Origin: an uncultured Mucilaginibacter sp.
GTDB taxonomy: Bacteria; Bacteroidota; Bacteroidia; Sphingobacteriales; Sphingobacteriaceae
NCBI RefSeq assembly: GCF_903893715.1
Contig: NZ_CAITNG010000139.1
Location: 79,985 to 143,984 of the forward strand
Reading direction: 5' to 3'
DNA length: 64,000 nt
Part shown: positions 10,191 through 19,497 of the stretch, piece after piece
How the letters are laid out: every line of letters begins with the position of its first letter
How positions within the stretch are numbered: position 1 is the stretch's first letter
Translations under genes and position numbers: made by a program
Notes under the pieces: generated by a model
Told to the model about the DNA's origin: nothing
Databases searched by the model: none
What the model saw: only the letters and a program-made list of their open reading frames with translations

Positions 10191-11006
10191 TTAGTTTATG
10201 GGCGTAAATCGGGCGGGAATAGTAAAAGGAAATTCAACCGCACCATCAAACTCTGTTTTGGTGTAGTGCATATCCACTTTTATGCTGCCGCTTTTGGTGG
10301 CCGTGCTTAGCGTAACCTGCGATGGGATGACACGGGCACCCGATTGTATAAACTGCGCGTTGGCCACATCAATTGATTGTCCTGCTGCTTCGTTGGTCAT
10401 GGTGGTTTTGCTTACGCGAAGATCTGGCCCCACAATTAATCTGTACACCAGCTCCTGTAATTTTCCGTTTAAAACCATATCGGCATTGCTGGCTTGCAGG
10501 TCTGTGCTGTTGGCCAATATTTCGGGTATGGCATTGCCAATGAGCAGCGATTCGAGCATTTTATAGTTCACTTGCTCGCTCGAATATTGATAGATATAGC
10601 TGAAGGGCTTTTTCAGGTAACTGCTCTCCAAACGGTTCATCACCTTCAGGCTATCGGGCGTAATCACCGCACGACCAATCTCCAGGCCAAGTACAGCCGT
10701 AACCGATATCCATATCTCCTTATCTTTTTTGATGCGAACAATCATCGTCACCGCATCTTCTTTGCCATCAATGTTCAGCTTCGCCGCCGCCTTTCCCGAA
10801 AAAGTATTGAAATCAACCTGTTTCAGTTTAATGGCATTGATTTGCGCCAACCTGATGCTATCATAATTGGTTACGGTAACCGGTACGGGTTTTATGGCTA
10901 CCGTATCTGCTTTGCGCGAAACAGGTAACTGCTTCCTGGTTTTGCAACTATACAAGGCAAGCAGGCAAAACACCATCAACAGCTTACTCAATATACTTTT
11001 TCTCAT
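10191..11006 (-). CDS. DUF4292 lipoprotein, LolB-like outer-membrane candidate
   Basis: This 271-residue protein carries a lipoprotein signal (LMVFCLLALYSCKT). The body matches DUF4292 as I know it: FSGKAAAKLNIDGKEDAV, then IWISVTAVLGLEIGRAVITP, LKVMNRLESSYLKKPFSYI and a LESLLIGNAIP segment. The layout (repeated beta-strands, an apolar lLGleigRa turn, a distal G-N-P-like loop) resembles LolB, the outer-membrane receptor that takes lipoproteins from LolA. I recall DUF4292 being grouped with the LolA/LolB fold but cannot confirm it here. The ATG overlaps the TPR gene by 23 bases, so the two are probably translationally coupled. Family assignment is good; the function is inferred. Confidence 0.85.
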   Translation of the reverse strand: MRKSILSKLLMVFCLLALYSCKTRKQLPVSRKADTVAIKPVPVTVTNYDSIRLAQINAIKLKQVDFNTFSGKAAAKLNIDGKEDAVTMIVRIKKDKEIWISVTAVLGLEIGRAVITPDSLKVMNRLESSYLKKPFSYIYQYSSEQVNYKMLESLLIGNAIPEILANSTDLQASNADMVLNGKLQELVYRLIVGPDLRVSKTTMTNEAAGQSIDVANAQFIQSGARVIPSQVTLSTATKSGSIKVDMHYTKTEFDGAVEFPFTIPARFTPIN

Positions 11007-12726
11007 TTATCTTACGGTCTAATTCGGACGAAGTGCAGCCAAGCTGTTTGGCCTTTTTCCAGTTTTCCAGTGCTGCATCAACGTTTCCCAGGTAAAACAA
11101 AATATCGCCGTAATGCTCGGTAGCCGTGGCGCTTTTGTTTTTATCGTTGGCAATGGCTTTTTCTATCCATATTTTTGCATCGGCATATTTTTGCTGCTTA
11201 AACAATATCCAGGCATAGGTATCCTCGAAAGAAGCATTGTTCTGCTCTATTTCGTTGGCATGTTTGGCCATATCGGCAGCTTTATCCAGCTTTTCGCCGC
11301 GTAGGCTTAAATAGTAGGCGTAGTTGTTCAGCGTATAAATATTGTCGGGGTTATATTCTATCGACTTATCGTACGCCGCGTCCGATTTTACAAAATCCTT
11401 TATACCATGGTAACAATCGCCCGCCACCGAATAGCTTTGGGAGAGCAGTGCCTTATCCTGCGTTTCGAGCGAGGGTACATTGTTGATATAATTCAATGCC
11501 TTGTTAAAATCCTTTTTTTGCAGCCAGGCCACACCGGCAAGGTAATTCATCCAAGCCTGATTGGGGAATATGGATAAAGCCTCATTGGCATCTTTGATAG
11601 CTTCGTCGGGCTCGCCCGCCAACTCTATGCGCACCAATTGCTCCCAAACGGGGTAATCCTGCTCGTTTATTTTGACAGCCTTTCTGTATGCAGCTTTAGC
11701 ATCCTGATATTGTTCGTTCTCTAACAGTATATCGCCATACATCGCGTAAGCCTTCTCATCTTGCGGATGACTTATGGTCAATAATTTCGCCAACTCCAAC
11801 GCGCTTTGCCTGGCATTAACATCCGGAAATTGGGGTATATAGCCCTTTATGATGTTCAAGCCCTGATCAATGCTTAGGTCGGGTATGGCAACGGCTAATT
11901 TAAGCTGGTTAAAGCTGGCCACATAATCTTTTTTATCGCGGTAAATATCGGCAAGGGCAAGGTGCACCTGGTCGTTAGCCGGATATAGTTTTTCAACCTT
12001 TTGCAGTACAACAAGGGCTTTGTCGTTTTGCCCGTTGGTATTGTACAGATCGGCCAATACCAACAGATATTTGATCTGGTTAGGGTTTGCCTGTACCATC
12101 TGCTCCAGTTCGGCGGCGGCCTGGTCAATTTTGCCTTGTTTAAGATATATTTTTTGCCTGCCGATAACAATGTCATCGTTCAGGCCCATCTGGTCCTGTA
12201 ATTCTTTGTATAGAGCAAGCGATTCATCGTATTTCTTTTCGAGATACAGCACGTTGGCTTTCTCGAATTTAAAATCGGGGTTACCGGGCTGTATCCTGAT
12301 CAGTTCGTTAAAAACGTTCTCCAGCTTGGCTACATCGTTAGTTTTCTCGTAGCTTTCGGCAAGGGCCTGCCAATAGTATTCGTTGTCGGGGTTAACGGTA
12401 ACGGCACGTTCAAACAGGTCGCGGGCCGAGGTTTCGTTGTTTTGCGCCCGGCGTATTTTGCCTAACTCATACAAAGAAGCATCGTTGGATGGGTCGACTT
12501 GTAAAATACGGTCGAACAGTTCGGCGGCCAACACATTGTTTTCAATCATCTTTTCGCGCAGGGCCGAAAAGAACAGTTGGGTAACCATACTGCTGTCCAT
12601 CGGGGTCATTGGTTTCGACACTACAATCACGGTCTTATTTCCCTCCGCATCATTTTTTTTTGATTGCGCAGATGCAAATAAGCCAATGCTTAATAATGTT
12701 AACGATATGATAAACCCTTTGTTCAT
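10984..12726 (-). CDS. Periplasmic tetratricopeptide-repeat protein
   Basis: The protein has 580 residues with a signal peptide (MNKGFIISLTLLSIGLFASA) and TPR units through most of its length. Examples are ASLYELGKIRRAQNNETSAR, EYYWQALAESYEKTNDVAKL and AYAMYGDILLENEQYQDAKA. TPR solenoids are protein-docking scaffolds, and no enzymatic motif is visible. It sits between dut (10 bases upstream) and the DUF4292 lipoprotein (23-base overlap). This implies a shared role in envelope assembly or lipoprotein handling, but its partner is unknown. The C-terminal part (EDTYAWILFKQQKYADAKIW) is typical of TPR proteins in Bacteroidota envelope operons. Confidence 0.85.
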   Translation of the reverse strand: MNKGFIISLTLLSIGLFASAQSKKNDAEGNKTVIVVSKPMTPMDSSMVTQLFFSALREKMIENNVLAAELFDRILQVDPSNDASLYELGKIRRAQNNETSARDLFERAVTVNPDNEYYWQALAESYEKTNDVAKLENVFNELIRIQPGNPDFKFEKANVLYLEKKYDESLALYKELQDQMGLNDDIVIGRQKIYLKQGKIDQAAAELEQMVQANPNQIKYLLVLADLYNTNGQNDKALVVLQKVEKLYPANDQVHLALADIYRDKKDYVASFNQLKLAVAIPDLSIDQGLNIIKGYIPQFPDVNARQSALELAKLLTISHPQDEKAYAMYGDILLENEQYQDAKAAYRKAVKINEQDYPVWEQLVRIELAGEPDEAIKDANEALSIFPNQAWMNYLAGVAWLQKKDFNKALNYINNVPSLETQDKALLSQSYSVAGDCYHGIKDFVKSDAAYDKSIEYNPDNIYTLNNYAYYLSLRGEKLDKAADMAKHANEIEQNNASFEDTYAWILFKQQKYADAKIWIEKAIANDKNKSATATEHYGDILFYLGNVDAALENWKKAKQLGCTSSELDRKINEKKYIE

Positions 12727-12735
12727 TCTTGATTT

Positions 12736-13167
12736 TTACTTCCCGGTATGCCCGTACCCCCCCTGCCCCCGCGATGTTTCGGTAAGTTCGTCAACTTCGC
12801 TCCAGCTAACCGTTTCGTGTTTGGCAACCACCATTTGCGCAATACGGTCGCCATTGTTTATTTCAAAAGGCTCGGTCGATAAATTGACCAATAAAACCTT
12901 TATCTCGCCACGGTAATCCGCATCAATAGTCCCCGGCGAATTAACAATACTGATACCATGCTTAAACGCCAAACCACTGCGTGGTCGTATCTGCGCCTCA
13001 AAACCTAAAGGCAACTCCATAAATAAGCCTGTTGGCACTAACTTACGCTCCATAGGTTGCAATACCATTGTTGCTTCTATATCGGCTCGCAGGTCCATAC
13101 CGGCGGCATGGGCTGTTTCGTAGGCCGGCAAACTATTCTTTGACTTGTTTATAATGCGAATGTTCAT
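12736..13167 (-). CDS. dut: dUTP diphosphatase
   Basis: The 143-residue protein is a trimeric all-beta dUTPase. It hydrolyses dUTP to dUMP and pyrophosphate, keeping uracil out of DNA and feeding dTMP synthesis. The five family motifs are visible: [45 protein letters not shown] and the C-terminal arm [13 protein letters not shown]. The start overlaps the stop of the flippase gene by four bases (ATGA type), so it is cotranscribed with the flippase and precedes the TPR gene. Confidence 0.97.
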   Translation of the reverse strand: MNIRIINKSKNSLPAYETAHAAGMDLRADIEATMVLQPMERKLVPTGLFMELPLGFEAQIRPRSGLAFKHGISIVNSPGTIDADYRGEIKVLLVNLSTEPFEINNGDRIAQMVVAKHETVSWSEVDELTETSRGQGGYGHTGK

Positions 13168-14687
13168 TTCCGTTTTAAAATTTGTACCAATTCCTTCCGT
13201 TCAGTAAAAAACGCTATAGAGGCGAACCCTATCAAAAGCGCATTTCCTACAAAAATATCGCGGTTGAACACGTTGAACGATAAAAATACAATAACTATTG
13301 ATGCAATTATATATGTAACATTCTTTTTAAGGTTATATGGAATAGGATAATTGCGTTGCCCCCAGATGTACGACAATACCATCATCACAAAATAAGCTAA
13401 AAACGATATCCAGGCCGAAGCCATATAACTGTACCTGGGTATCAATAACCAGTTGAGCACAATGGTCAATATCGCGCCGATACCCGATATGTAAAGACCG
13501 TACTTAGTTTGGTCGGATAGTTTGTACCATACTGAAAGGTTCATGTAAATGCCGAGGCTTAAATACCCGAAAAGCAATAGAGGCACAACACCCAAACCCG
13601 ACCAATAATTATTATACACCAGGTGGTGATGAATCTCGCGATACTCCTTTCCCACCAAAATGATAGCCAAAATATTAACATTCGCAACAAGGGCCACAAC
13701 GATGATAGATATCATGATGACGAAATAAGTCATGATACGGGCATAAGTATCGCCCGAGTTTTTGTTTTTTGCGTGGCTGAAAAAGAACGGCTCAGCTCCT
13801 AAACGAAACGCCTGCACAAAAATGCTAAGGAAGATAGCTATCTTGGCACAAGTACCATAAATGGCCACATCATGGTCGCCGATGCTTGTGGGAAGCATCT
13901 GTTTTAGCATCACCTTATCCAGCGATTCGTTGATGATGAACGATATATTAGCCACCAACACCGGCCAGCTATATAAAAACATATCTTTAAGCATGGCCCC
14001 GTCAAACTTCAAATTCAGCCTGAACACTTCGGGCAATAACATAAAAATGGTGAACACGCTGGCACAAGCGTTGGCTAAAAACACGTAGCCTACCCAATGC
14101 GGCCTATACCAACCCGCCATCCATGGCGCCCCGGGCAAGTGATGCGCTATGATGAAAGGAATGCCAAACAGAAAAAACAAATTGAACAGCACCACGAATA
14201 TGATATTGGTGCATTTAATAACGGCGTATTTAATCGGTCGCCCATCTGCACGTATTTTGGCAAAGGGGATAACGCAAAAGGCATCGGCCACCAGTATTAC
14301 CAGGAAATTTTTTACGAAAAAGGCATAGTCGGCATGGTCCTTTGTTACGCCTGCCTGCATAAAATTGATAACATGGTCTAAAAAAAGCAGGCAAAACAGC
14401 AAAAAGAGTAGCGAAATAATGATAACCACACCAAAAGCATTGTTATACACTTGCTGCTTATTGTCTTCGCGCTTTTGCAGGTAACGGAAATAGGTGGTTT
14501 CCATACCAAAAGCAAGGATGGCATTTACAATAGAGGCGCTACCATACATCGCCGTAAAAACACCATTGGCACCCAGAGGTAAGGCGCGCGTGTAAATGGG
14601 CGTTAAAACAAAGTATATCATCCGCGAGATGATGGTACTTAACCCATATATGGCCGTTTGCCCCGCGAATTTTTTAGCTGTTGACAA
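13164..14687 (-). CDS. Polysaccharide/lipid flippase of the MOP superfamily (Wzx-like)
   Basis: The 507-residue integral membrane protein has about 12-14 hydrophobic helices and a C-terminal basic tail. The N-terminus [18 protein letters not shown] is typical of the Bacteroidota oligosaccharide flippase family, which moves undecaprenyl-linked glycans across the inner membrane. Exact substrates are unknown, and no glycosyltransferases are adjacent. The start codon is TTG at 14687, five bases after the acylphosphatase stop. No in-frame ATG exists before residue 23, and the conserved start region would be lost with that ATG. It is followed by dut with a 4-base overlap. Confidence 0.87.
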   Translation of the reverse strand: MSTAKKFAGQTAIYGLSTIISRMIYFVLTPIYTRALPLGANGVFTAMYGSASIVNAILAFGMETTYFRYLQKREDNKQQVYNNAFGVVIIISLLFLLFCLLFLDHVINFMQAGVTKDHADYAFFVKNFLVILVADAFCVIPFAKIRADGRPIKYAVIKCTNIIFVVLFNLFFLFGIPFIIAHHLPGAPWMAGWYRPHWVGYVFLANACASVFTIFMLLPEVFRLNLKFDGAMLKDMFLYSWPVLVANISFIINESLDKVMLKQMLPTSIGDHDVAIYGTCAKIAIFLSIFVQAFRLGAEPFFFSHAKNKNSGDTYARIMTYFVIMISIIVVALVANVNILAIILVGKEYREIHHHLVYNNYWSGLGVVPLLLFGYLSLGIYMNLSVWYKLSDQTKYGLYISGIGAILTIVLNWLLIPRYSYMASAWISFLAYFVMMVLSYIWGQRNYPIPYNLKKNVTYIIASIVIVFLSFNVFNRDIFVGNALLIGFASIAFFTERKELVQILKRK

Positions 14688-14692
14688 TGTTG

Positions 14693-14977
14693 TTATAAGT
14701 TTCTTTTCAGCACCTCAAAATTACGATAGTTTTTGAGTTCGGCCTCATAGGTCTCAACCGAACTTACAACAGCGCCCGTGGGGCCTTCATTACACCAGTC
14801 TAAAAATAGAGGGATACTAAAATCGTCGCCTTCGGCCTCGATGTAGACATCGCCATTGGGTTCATTTTTGATGATGCCTTTTACACCCAATTGGTCGGCA
14901 ACCGCCTTGGTAGAAACACGGAACGAAACACCATGCACCTTGCCTTTAACTATAATTTTGAGATGTTTTACCGACAT
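14693..14977 (-). CDS. Acylphosphatase
   Basis: This 94-residue protein has the full acylphosphatase signature: KGKVHGVSFRVSTKAVADQLG with the phosphate-binding Arg, and GIIKNEPNGDVYIEAEGD with the catalytic Asn. It hydrolyses acyl phosphates such as acetyl or carbamoyl phosphate in the cytoplasm. It lies 53 bases after the upstream amidohydrolase gene on the same strand and five bases before the flippase start, so it shares the transcript. No functional link to the neighbours is evident. Confidence 0.93.
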   Translation of the reverse strand: MSVKHLKIIVKGKVHGVSFRVSTKAVADQLGVKGIIKNEPNGDVYIEAEGDDFSIPLFLDWCNEGPTGAVVSSVETYEAELKNYRNFEVLKRNL

Positions 14978-15030
14978 GTTCAGCCTTTATTTGTTGGTGC
15001 AAATATAAGGCAGTTACCGGTTCATTTTTA

Positions 15031-16191
15031 TCAAATCAACCGGGTAACTGTAGTTTCGGGCGTTATTTTTAAGCCATCCAGCTTACTGATGAGGTTTAAC
15101 CCGGGTGTTTTGCCCGGCTCTATCGAGCCTTTATCGGCATCAATACCTAAATATTTAGCTCCGTTAATGGTGCCCCACTCTATCAGCCGTTCTAAATCAA
15201 TATCGTTAAAACTGTCCTGCAATACGCGCATTTCGTTCAGCAAACAAAGTTTATGGTTCGAGGCGAGGCTATCTGTACCCAGTGTAATATTAAATCCCTG
15301 GTCTATAAAAAGGTCAACCTTGGGCAGGCGGCCTTCGATATATAAATTGGCATTGGGGCAAAAACACCAGTGTATCTTTCTGTCGAAGCGTTTGGCAAAA
15401 TAGATATCTTTTAAATTGGTATAGGTGTTGTGTACCATCAATACATTCGGCTTATTGCTCAGCAAGGGGATGATACATTGTATGGAGTTGCGCGCCTGCG
15501 GTTTAAAACTTGATATATCGATATTGAAAGACTGATACAAATCTAAAAAATCGCCTGTTTTATACCGGTATAATTTATTTTCTTCTTCTGTTTCCTGGTT
15601 ATGTATGCTCATCAGGTTTGGCTGATCTTCGCACAATTTGCCGATATGCCTGAACAGGTCTTTGCTAACCGAGTATGGGGCATGGGCGGTAACGGAGCTC
15701 GAAAGCCCCTTGAACTGTTGGCTCAGTGCAATGGCGTTGCTAAATAGTTCATCGGCCTTATCGGGCCTAAAGCCAAAAACCTCGATAAAAGTATGATAAT
15801 GTATTTTACTGCTCTTTTTTATAGCAGCGGTTACATTACTGTTGGCAATATCGCCAACGGCCACAATACCGTTGCGGTACATTTCTTCATCGGCCTTTTC
15901 GGCAGCCGCCATAATATCTTCAGGGGCACTGTTCCTTTTGGTTTGTACTTCCTTTATAAAGCTCACCAAACCCTTCTTAGGGGTTATTTTGTCCTTCAGG
16001 TGCGATAACTCAACATGGCAATGTGTATTGATGAAGCCGGGGCAAATAATACCATCCAGTTTTTCAACCTTGCCCCCTTTATCATCGGTATCAACACTTA
16101 ATATCTTACCCTGATTATCAACTGTAACGATTCCGTTTTTTATCGGGCCGGTATTCACCGGAAAAACATAGTCGGCTTTAAATTTCTTCAT
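15031..16191 (-). CDS. Amidohydrolase, ATZ/TRZ-type metal-dependent hydrolase
   Basis: The 386-residue TIM-barrel hydrolase of the amidohydrolase superfamily shows metal ligands in GFINTHCHVELSHLK (HxH), a His in TAHAPYSV, HNQETEEEN and a late Asp in LGTDSLASNHKLCLLNEM. The composite beta-sandwich ends SIEPGKTPGLNL. Related Bacteroidota proteins are called cytosine/chlorohydrolase-like, and aminofutalosine or S-adenosylhomocysteine deaminase are possible relatives. The substrate cannot be set from sequence. It is divergent from rlmN across 135 bases and probably heads the acylphosphatase-flippase-dut-TPR transcript. Confidence 0.85.
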   Translation of the reverse strand: MKKFKADYVFPVNTGPIKNGIVTVDNQGKILSVDTDDKGGKVEKLDGIICPGFINTHCHVELSHLKDKITPKKGLVSFIKEVQTKRNSAPEDIMAAAEKADEEMYRNGIVAVGDIANSNVTAAIKKSSKIHYHTFIEVFGFRPDKADELFSNAIALSQQFKGLSSSVTAHAPYSVSKDLFRHIGKLCEDQPNLMSIHNQETEEENKLYRYKTGDFLDLYQSFNIDISSFKPQARNSIQCIIPLLSNKPNVLMVHNTYTNLKDIYFAKRFDRKIHWCFCPNANLYIEGRLPKVDLFIDQGFNITLGTDSLASNHKLCLLNEMRVLQDSFNDIDLERLIEWGTINGAKYLGIDADKGSIEPGKTPGLNLISKLDGLKITPETTVTRLI

Positions 16192-16312
16192 TAACTATAA
16201 CTTACATGTTATCACAAACATTGAAAACCATGGGTGCTTTATTAACTCAATGCAATATTTTATGTTTTAACAATAAAACAAACATAAAAAAAACATACGC
16301 TTTTAAATTTAA

Positions 16313-16320
16313 TAACTTTG
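16313..16320 (+). promoter_or_regulatory. -7 box of rlmN
   Basis: TAACTTTG fits the TAnnTTTG consensus and ends six bases before ATG 16327. The ORF-track start TTG (16318) is simply the last three bases of this element, so translation cannot begin there if the promoter is used. Confidence 0.7.
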
Positions 16321-16326
16321 CAAACG

Positions 16327-17382
16327 ATGCAAAAATCTAAAACAGATATCCGAAGCCTAAGCCTCGACACCCTGCAAAAGCAATTTGTTGAATTAGGGGA
16401 AAAAAGTTTTCGGGCAAAACAGGTTTATGAATGGCTTTGGAAAAAATCGTGCTTTTCGTTTAACGAAATGAGCAATCTTTCTCTCGAGCTTCGCCAAAAA
16501 CTTGATGAGCTTTTTGTAATCAATAGCGTAAAGGTAAATACTTCGCAGTACAGTTCTGACAAAACCATAAAAAATTCTTTTGTTTTATACGATGGGAACC
16601 TTATTGAAGGCGTTTTGATACCTGCCGACGACCGTATGACGGCCTGTGTATCATCGCAGGTAGGTTGCAGCCTTACGTGTAAATTTTGTGCTACGGGGTA
16701 CATGGACCGTAAGCGTAACCTTAACCCCGACGAAATTTATGACCAGGTTGTGTTGATTGACCAGCAGGCGCGCAAACATTATGGCCATAATTTAACCAAT
16801 ATTGTGTACATGGGTATGGGCGAACCATTACTCAATTATGCCAACGTTTTGAAGTCGGTTGAGCGCATTACTGCCGAGGATGGGTTGAACATGGCTGCCA
16901 AAAGAATAACGGTATCAACCGCTGGCATAGCCAAAATGATAAAAAAACTGGGCGATGATGGTGTAAAGTTTAATCTGGCGCTATCGCTGCATGCCGCCAA
17001 TGATGCCAAGCGTAACGAGATAATGCCCATTAACGAGCAAAATACCCTAAAAGCATTGGCCGAGGCGCTAAAATATTACTATGCCAAAACCAAAAACCCG
17101 GTTACCTACGAATACATTGTTTTTAACGATTTTAATGACGAGCTACAAGATGCTGCCGAACTGGCCAAATTTTGCAAGCACGTGCCCTGCAAGGTAAATA
17201 TCATCGAATATAACCCCATATCTTTCGCCAGTTATACCAATGCCGCTATAGATAAAATAGAAGCTTTTGCCGATTATTTGCGCAAGCAGGATATCATCAC
17301 CAATGTTCGGCGCAGCCGCGGGAAAGACATTGATGCCGCCTGCGGACAGCTGGCCATAAAAGAGAAAGCTGCCGAGGCGTAA
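16327..17382 (+). CDS. rlmN: 23S rRNA (adenine-C2)-methyltransferase RlmN
   Basis: RlmN is a radical-SAM enzyme that methylates C2 of A2503 in 23S rRNA and A37 of some tRNAs. From ATG 16327 it has 351 residues. The cluster motif CKFCATGYMDRKR is present, with the second catalytic Cys in the C-terminal DAACGQLAIK. YMGMGEPLLNYANV is the GEP SAM motif, and ISFASYTNA and GKDIDAACGQL are also typical. I prefer ATG 16327 over TTG 16318 because the TTG lies inside a TAACTTTG promoter box. The gene is monocistronic, with 91 bases before the YHYH gene. Confidence 0.97.
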   Translation: MQKSKTDIRSLSLDTLQKQFVELGEKSFRAKQVYEWLWKKSCFSFNEMSNLSLELRQKLDELFVINSVKVNTSQYSSDKTIKNSFVLYDGNLIEGVLIPADDRMTACVSSQVGCSLTCKFCATGYMDRKRNLNPDEIYDQVVLIDQQARKHYGHNLTNIVYMGMGEPLLNYANVLKSVERITAEDGLNMAAKRITVSTAGIAKMIKKLGDDGVKFNLALSLHAANDAKRNEIMPINEQNTLKALAEALKYYYAKTKNPVTYEYIVFNDFNDELQDAAELAKFCKHVPCKVNIIEYNPISFASYTNAAIDKIEAFADYLRKQDIITNVRRSRGKDIDAACGQLAIKEKAAEA

Positions 17383-17473
17383 CTACTTCCAACAAAATAT
17401 TTGTTTTCTTCCGCAGGATTTTAATCCAGGTGACATCTTATGATATACACTCATTCACCCAAATTATCTGATC

Positions 17474-18262
17474 ATGGAAAATAAACTTATAGGTATAGTA
17501 CAGGGAAGCACCTTACTCATTACCGCAATATTACTTACAGCAACTATCGCTTGCAAAAAAGCGGCTTCCGACTCAACCACCGGAACAACCACAACCACTA
17601 TTGGCACAGGTGTGCCCGATATTTATAAAAAGATATACGGCGCGACAAGCATCACTACCGACGGTACTTATATCACCATCAAAGCCACCAGCTTGCCCGA
17701 CCATAAATCGCCTTACTACAAAGGCACACAATGGGCCGCTACTTTATACGAAGCTTACAACGGTACAAACCCGCTTTGGAGCCAAAACCCTAATTCTATT
17801 GCTGAAAACGATGTAACTTATAAAATTCCGTTGAACCCAACCGTGGCTTCAACACACTCGGCCACGCCGCTCGGGCCAATGGGCGTAGCGTTGAATGGTG
17901 TGCCTATTTTTAACCAGTATGCGGCAGGCGGTGCTGCCCTTACCGGCGAAGTTAACAGCTTCGACGAATATGATGGACACCCGCAGCAATCTGGCATGTA
18001 CCATTACCATGCCGAGCCCTACTATCTCACTACCAAAAACGGTGAAAGTTCGCTCATTGGCTTTTTGTTGGACGGCTTCCCGGTTTATGGCCCAATGGAA
18101 AATGGTAAAACCCTAACCAATGCCGACCTCGACGTTTACCACGGCCATACCAGCGCCACAGCCGATTATCCTAATGGTATTTACCATTACCATATCACCA
18201 GCGCGGCACCTTACATTAACGGAAATGGTTTTTATGGCACTGCGGGTACAGTATCGCAATAA
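17474..18262 (+). CDS. YHYH-domain lipoprotein
   Basis: The 262-residue protein has a signal peptide with a lipobox-like LLTATIACKK and should be lipid-anchored in the envelope. The YHYH domain covers about 110-262. Its name motif occurs twice, SGMYHYHAEPYYL and NGIYHYHITSAAPYING, with DVYHGHTSATADYP between. The domain has no assigned biochemical role as far as I know. The clustered His/Tyr pairs suggest metal binding or a redox function, but that is inference. It is first in a short operon: the MORN-repeat gene overlaps its end by 29 bases, and SCO1, a copper protein, follows. Confidence 0.9.
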   Translation: MENKLIGIVQGSTLLITAILLTATIACKKAASDSTTGTTTTTIGTGVPDIYKKIYGATSITTDGTYITIKATSLPDHKSPYYKGTQWAATLYEAYNGTNPLWSQNPNSIAENDVTYKIPLNPTVASTHSATPLGPMGVALNGVPIFNQYAAGGAALTGEVNSFDEYDGHPQQSGMYHYHAEPYYLTTKNGESSLIGFLLDGFPVYGPMENGKTLTNADLDVYHGHTSATADYPNGIYHYHITSAAPYINGNGFYGTAGTVSQ

Positions 18263-18809
18263 GCTCTTGGGCTTGGTACTTTTATTAACTGTTTATTGCT
18301 GCGGATGCAACCGGCAGGCCACAAACACGGTTAAGGTAAACATTGCCGATACAGCGCTTAAGCAAATAGCGGGGGTATTTTTCTATCATGATTCCCCTTT
18401 TACAGGGTTGATATATTCGACATATCCGGGCGGCGACACCGCGAGGGCCGAAACGTTTATTGAGGGTAAAGAGGATGGTTGGTTAAAGTGGTGGTACCCT
18501 AATAAACAACTGGCGCAGCTCCGTTTTTTTACCGATGGTAAAAAGCAAGGGGTGCACCGGGGTTGGTGGGAAGACGGCAAACCTAAATTTGAATACCATT
18601 TTGCGAACGACGAGCACGAAGGCGAAGCAAAAGAATGGTTCAAAAGCGGTGCGCTGTGCCGGGTATTCCATTACAAAGCCGGGCACGAAGAAGGCAGCGA
18701 AAAAATGTGGTGGGAAAACGGAAAGATACGCGCCAACTATGTAGTGATTAACGGCGAAAAGTTTGGTCTTTTCGGGCAAAAGTTATGTGTTAACCCGGTG
18801 AACAAATAG
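18234..18809 (+). CDS. MORN_2-repeat (YwqK-type) lipoprotein
   Basis: The ORF track begins too early (18120). The likely start is ATG 18234 (MALRVQYRNKLLGLVLLL), which gives a signal peptide with a Cys-rich cleavage region (TVYCCGCNR) and 191 residues. It overlaps the YHYH gene by 29 bases. The mature part has four or five W/Y-x-x-G-K repeats of the MORN_2 type, for example EDGWLKWWYPNKQLAQLRFF and GVHRGWWEDGKPKFEYHF. Databases often label such proteins toxin-antitoxin system YwqK family antitoxin, a name that says little here because no toxin is adjacent. The context points to an envelope role with YHYH and SCO1. Confidence 0.82.
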   Translation: MALRVQYRNKLLGLVLLLTVYCCGCNRQATNTVKVNIADTALKQIAGVFFYHDSPFTGLIYSTYPGGDTARAETFIEGKEDGWLKWWYPNKQLAQLRFFTDGKKQGVHRGWWEDGKPKFEYHFANDEHEGEAKEWFKSGALCRVFHYKAGHEEGSEKMWWENGKIRANYVVINGEKFGLFGQKLCVNPVNK

Positions 18810-18816
18810 TAACACG

Positions 18817-19461
18817 ATGAAAAAGCTCTTTCTATTATTTTTAACCTTCGCTATAGCGGGATGCAGCCAAAAAAAGGAGCAGGCGGCAACTGTACTCCCC
18901 TATTTTAACACACCCGATTTTACCCCAACCTGGCCCGATAAGACTACGGATGCTTTCCAAAAGATGCATGTGATACCGGCCTTCAGCTTTACCGACCAGT
19001 ACGGGCAGCAGGTAAGTAATCAAACGGTTGTCAACAAAGTGTACGTGGCCGATTTCTTTTTTACCCGTTGCGGCAGCATTTGTCCCATCATGACGGATAA
19101 TATGAACAAAGTAGCAGCGGCATTTATGAACGACCGTAATGTGATGATACTATCGCATTCGGTAACGCCCGAACTGGACAATGTGGGTATATTAAAGCAA
19201 TACGCTGCTCAAAAACACATTACCAACCCAAACTGGCATTTACTTACAGGCGATAAGCAACAGATATACACCCTTGCCCGGCGCGGCTATTTTGCCGATG
19301 AGGAGATAGGCTACAATAAAGATGTTACTCAATTTTTGCATACCGAGAATTTTATCTTAGTAGACCGTAAGGGGCATATCCGTGGAGTTTACAACGGTAC
19401 CGTTCCTTTTGAAGTGGAAAGCCTCATCAGGCATATCAAAATACTGGAGCAGGAGCTATAA
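18817..19461 (+). CDS. SCO1/SenC-family copper/thiol-disulfide lipoprotein
   Basis: The 214-residue thioredoxin-fold protein has the lipobox FAIAGCSQKK. SCO proteins deliver copper to the CuA site of cytochrome oxidase or reduce its cysteines, on the periplasmic face. The CxxxC copper ligands are in FTRCGSICPIMTDNM, and the third ligand, a late His, is in QFLHTENFILVDR. It follows the MORN-repeat gene by seven bases and is therefore in one transcript with the YHYH protein. No cytochrome oxidase subunit lies in the window. Confidence 0.93.
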   Translation: MKKLFLLFLTFAIAGCSQKKEQAATVLPYFNTPDFTPTWPDKTTDAFQKMHVIPAFSFTDQYGQQVSNQTVVNKVYVADFFFTRCGSICPIMTDNMNKVAAAFMNDRNVMILSHSVTPELDNVGILKQYAAQKHITNPNWHLLTGDKQQIYTLARRGYFADEEIGYNKDVTQFLHTENFILVDRKGHIRGVYNGTVPFEVESLIRHIKILEQEL

Positions 19462-19497
19462 ATTTAAATTTTGTGCTGAATGTGCTATATTCAAACA

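Noticed and set aside
18234-18809. YwqK-type protein considered as a toxin-antitoxin antitoxin
   Set aside because: No toxin gene is adjacent, and it carries a lipoprotein-like signal; the antitoxin label comes from database naming only.
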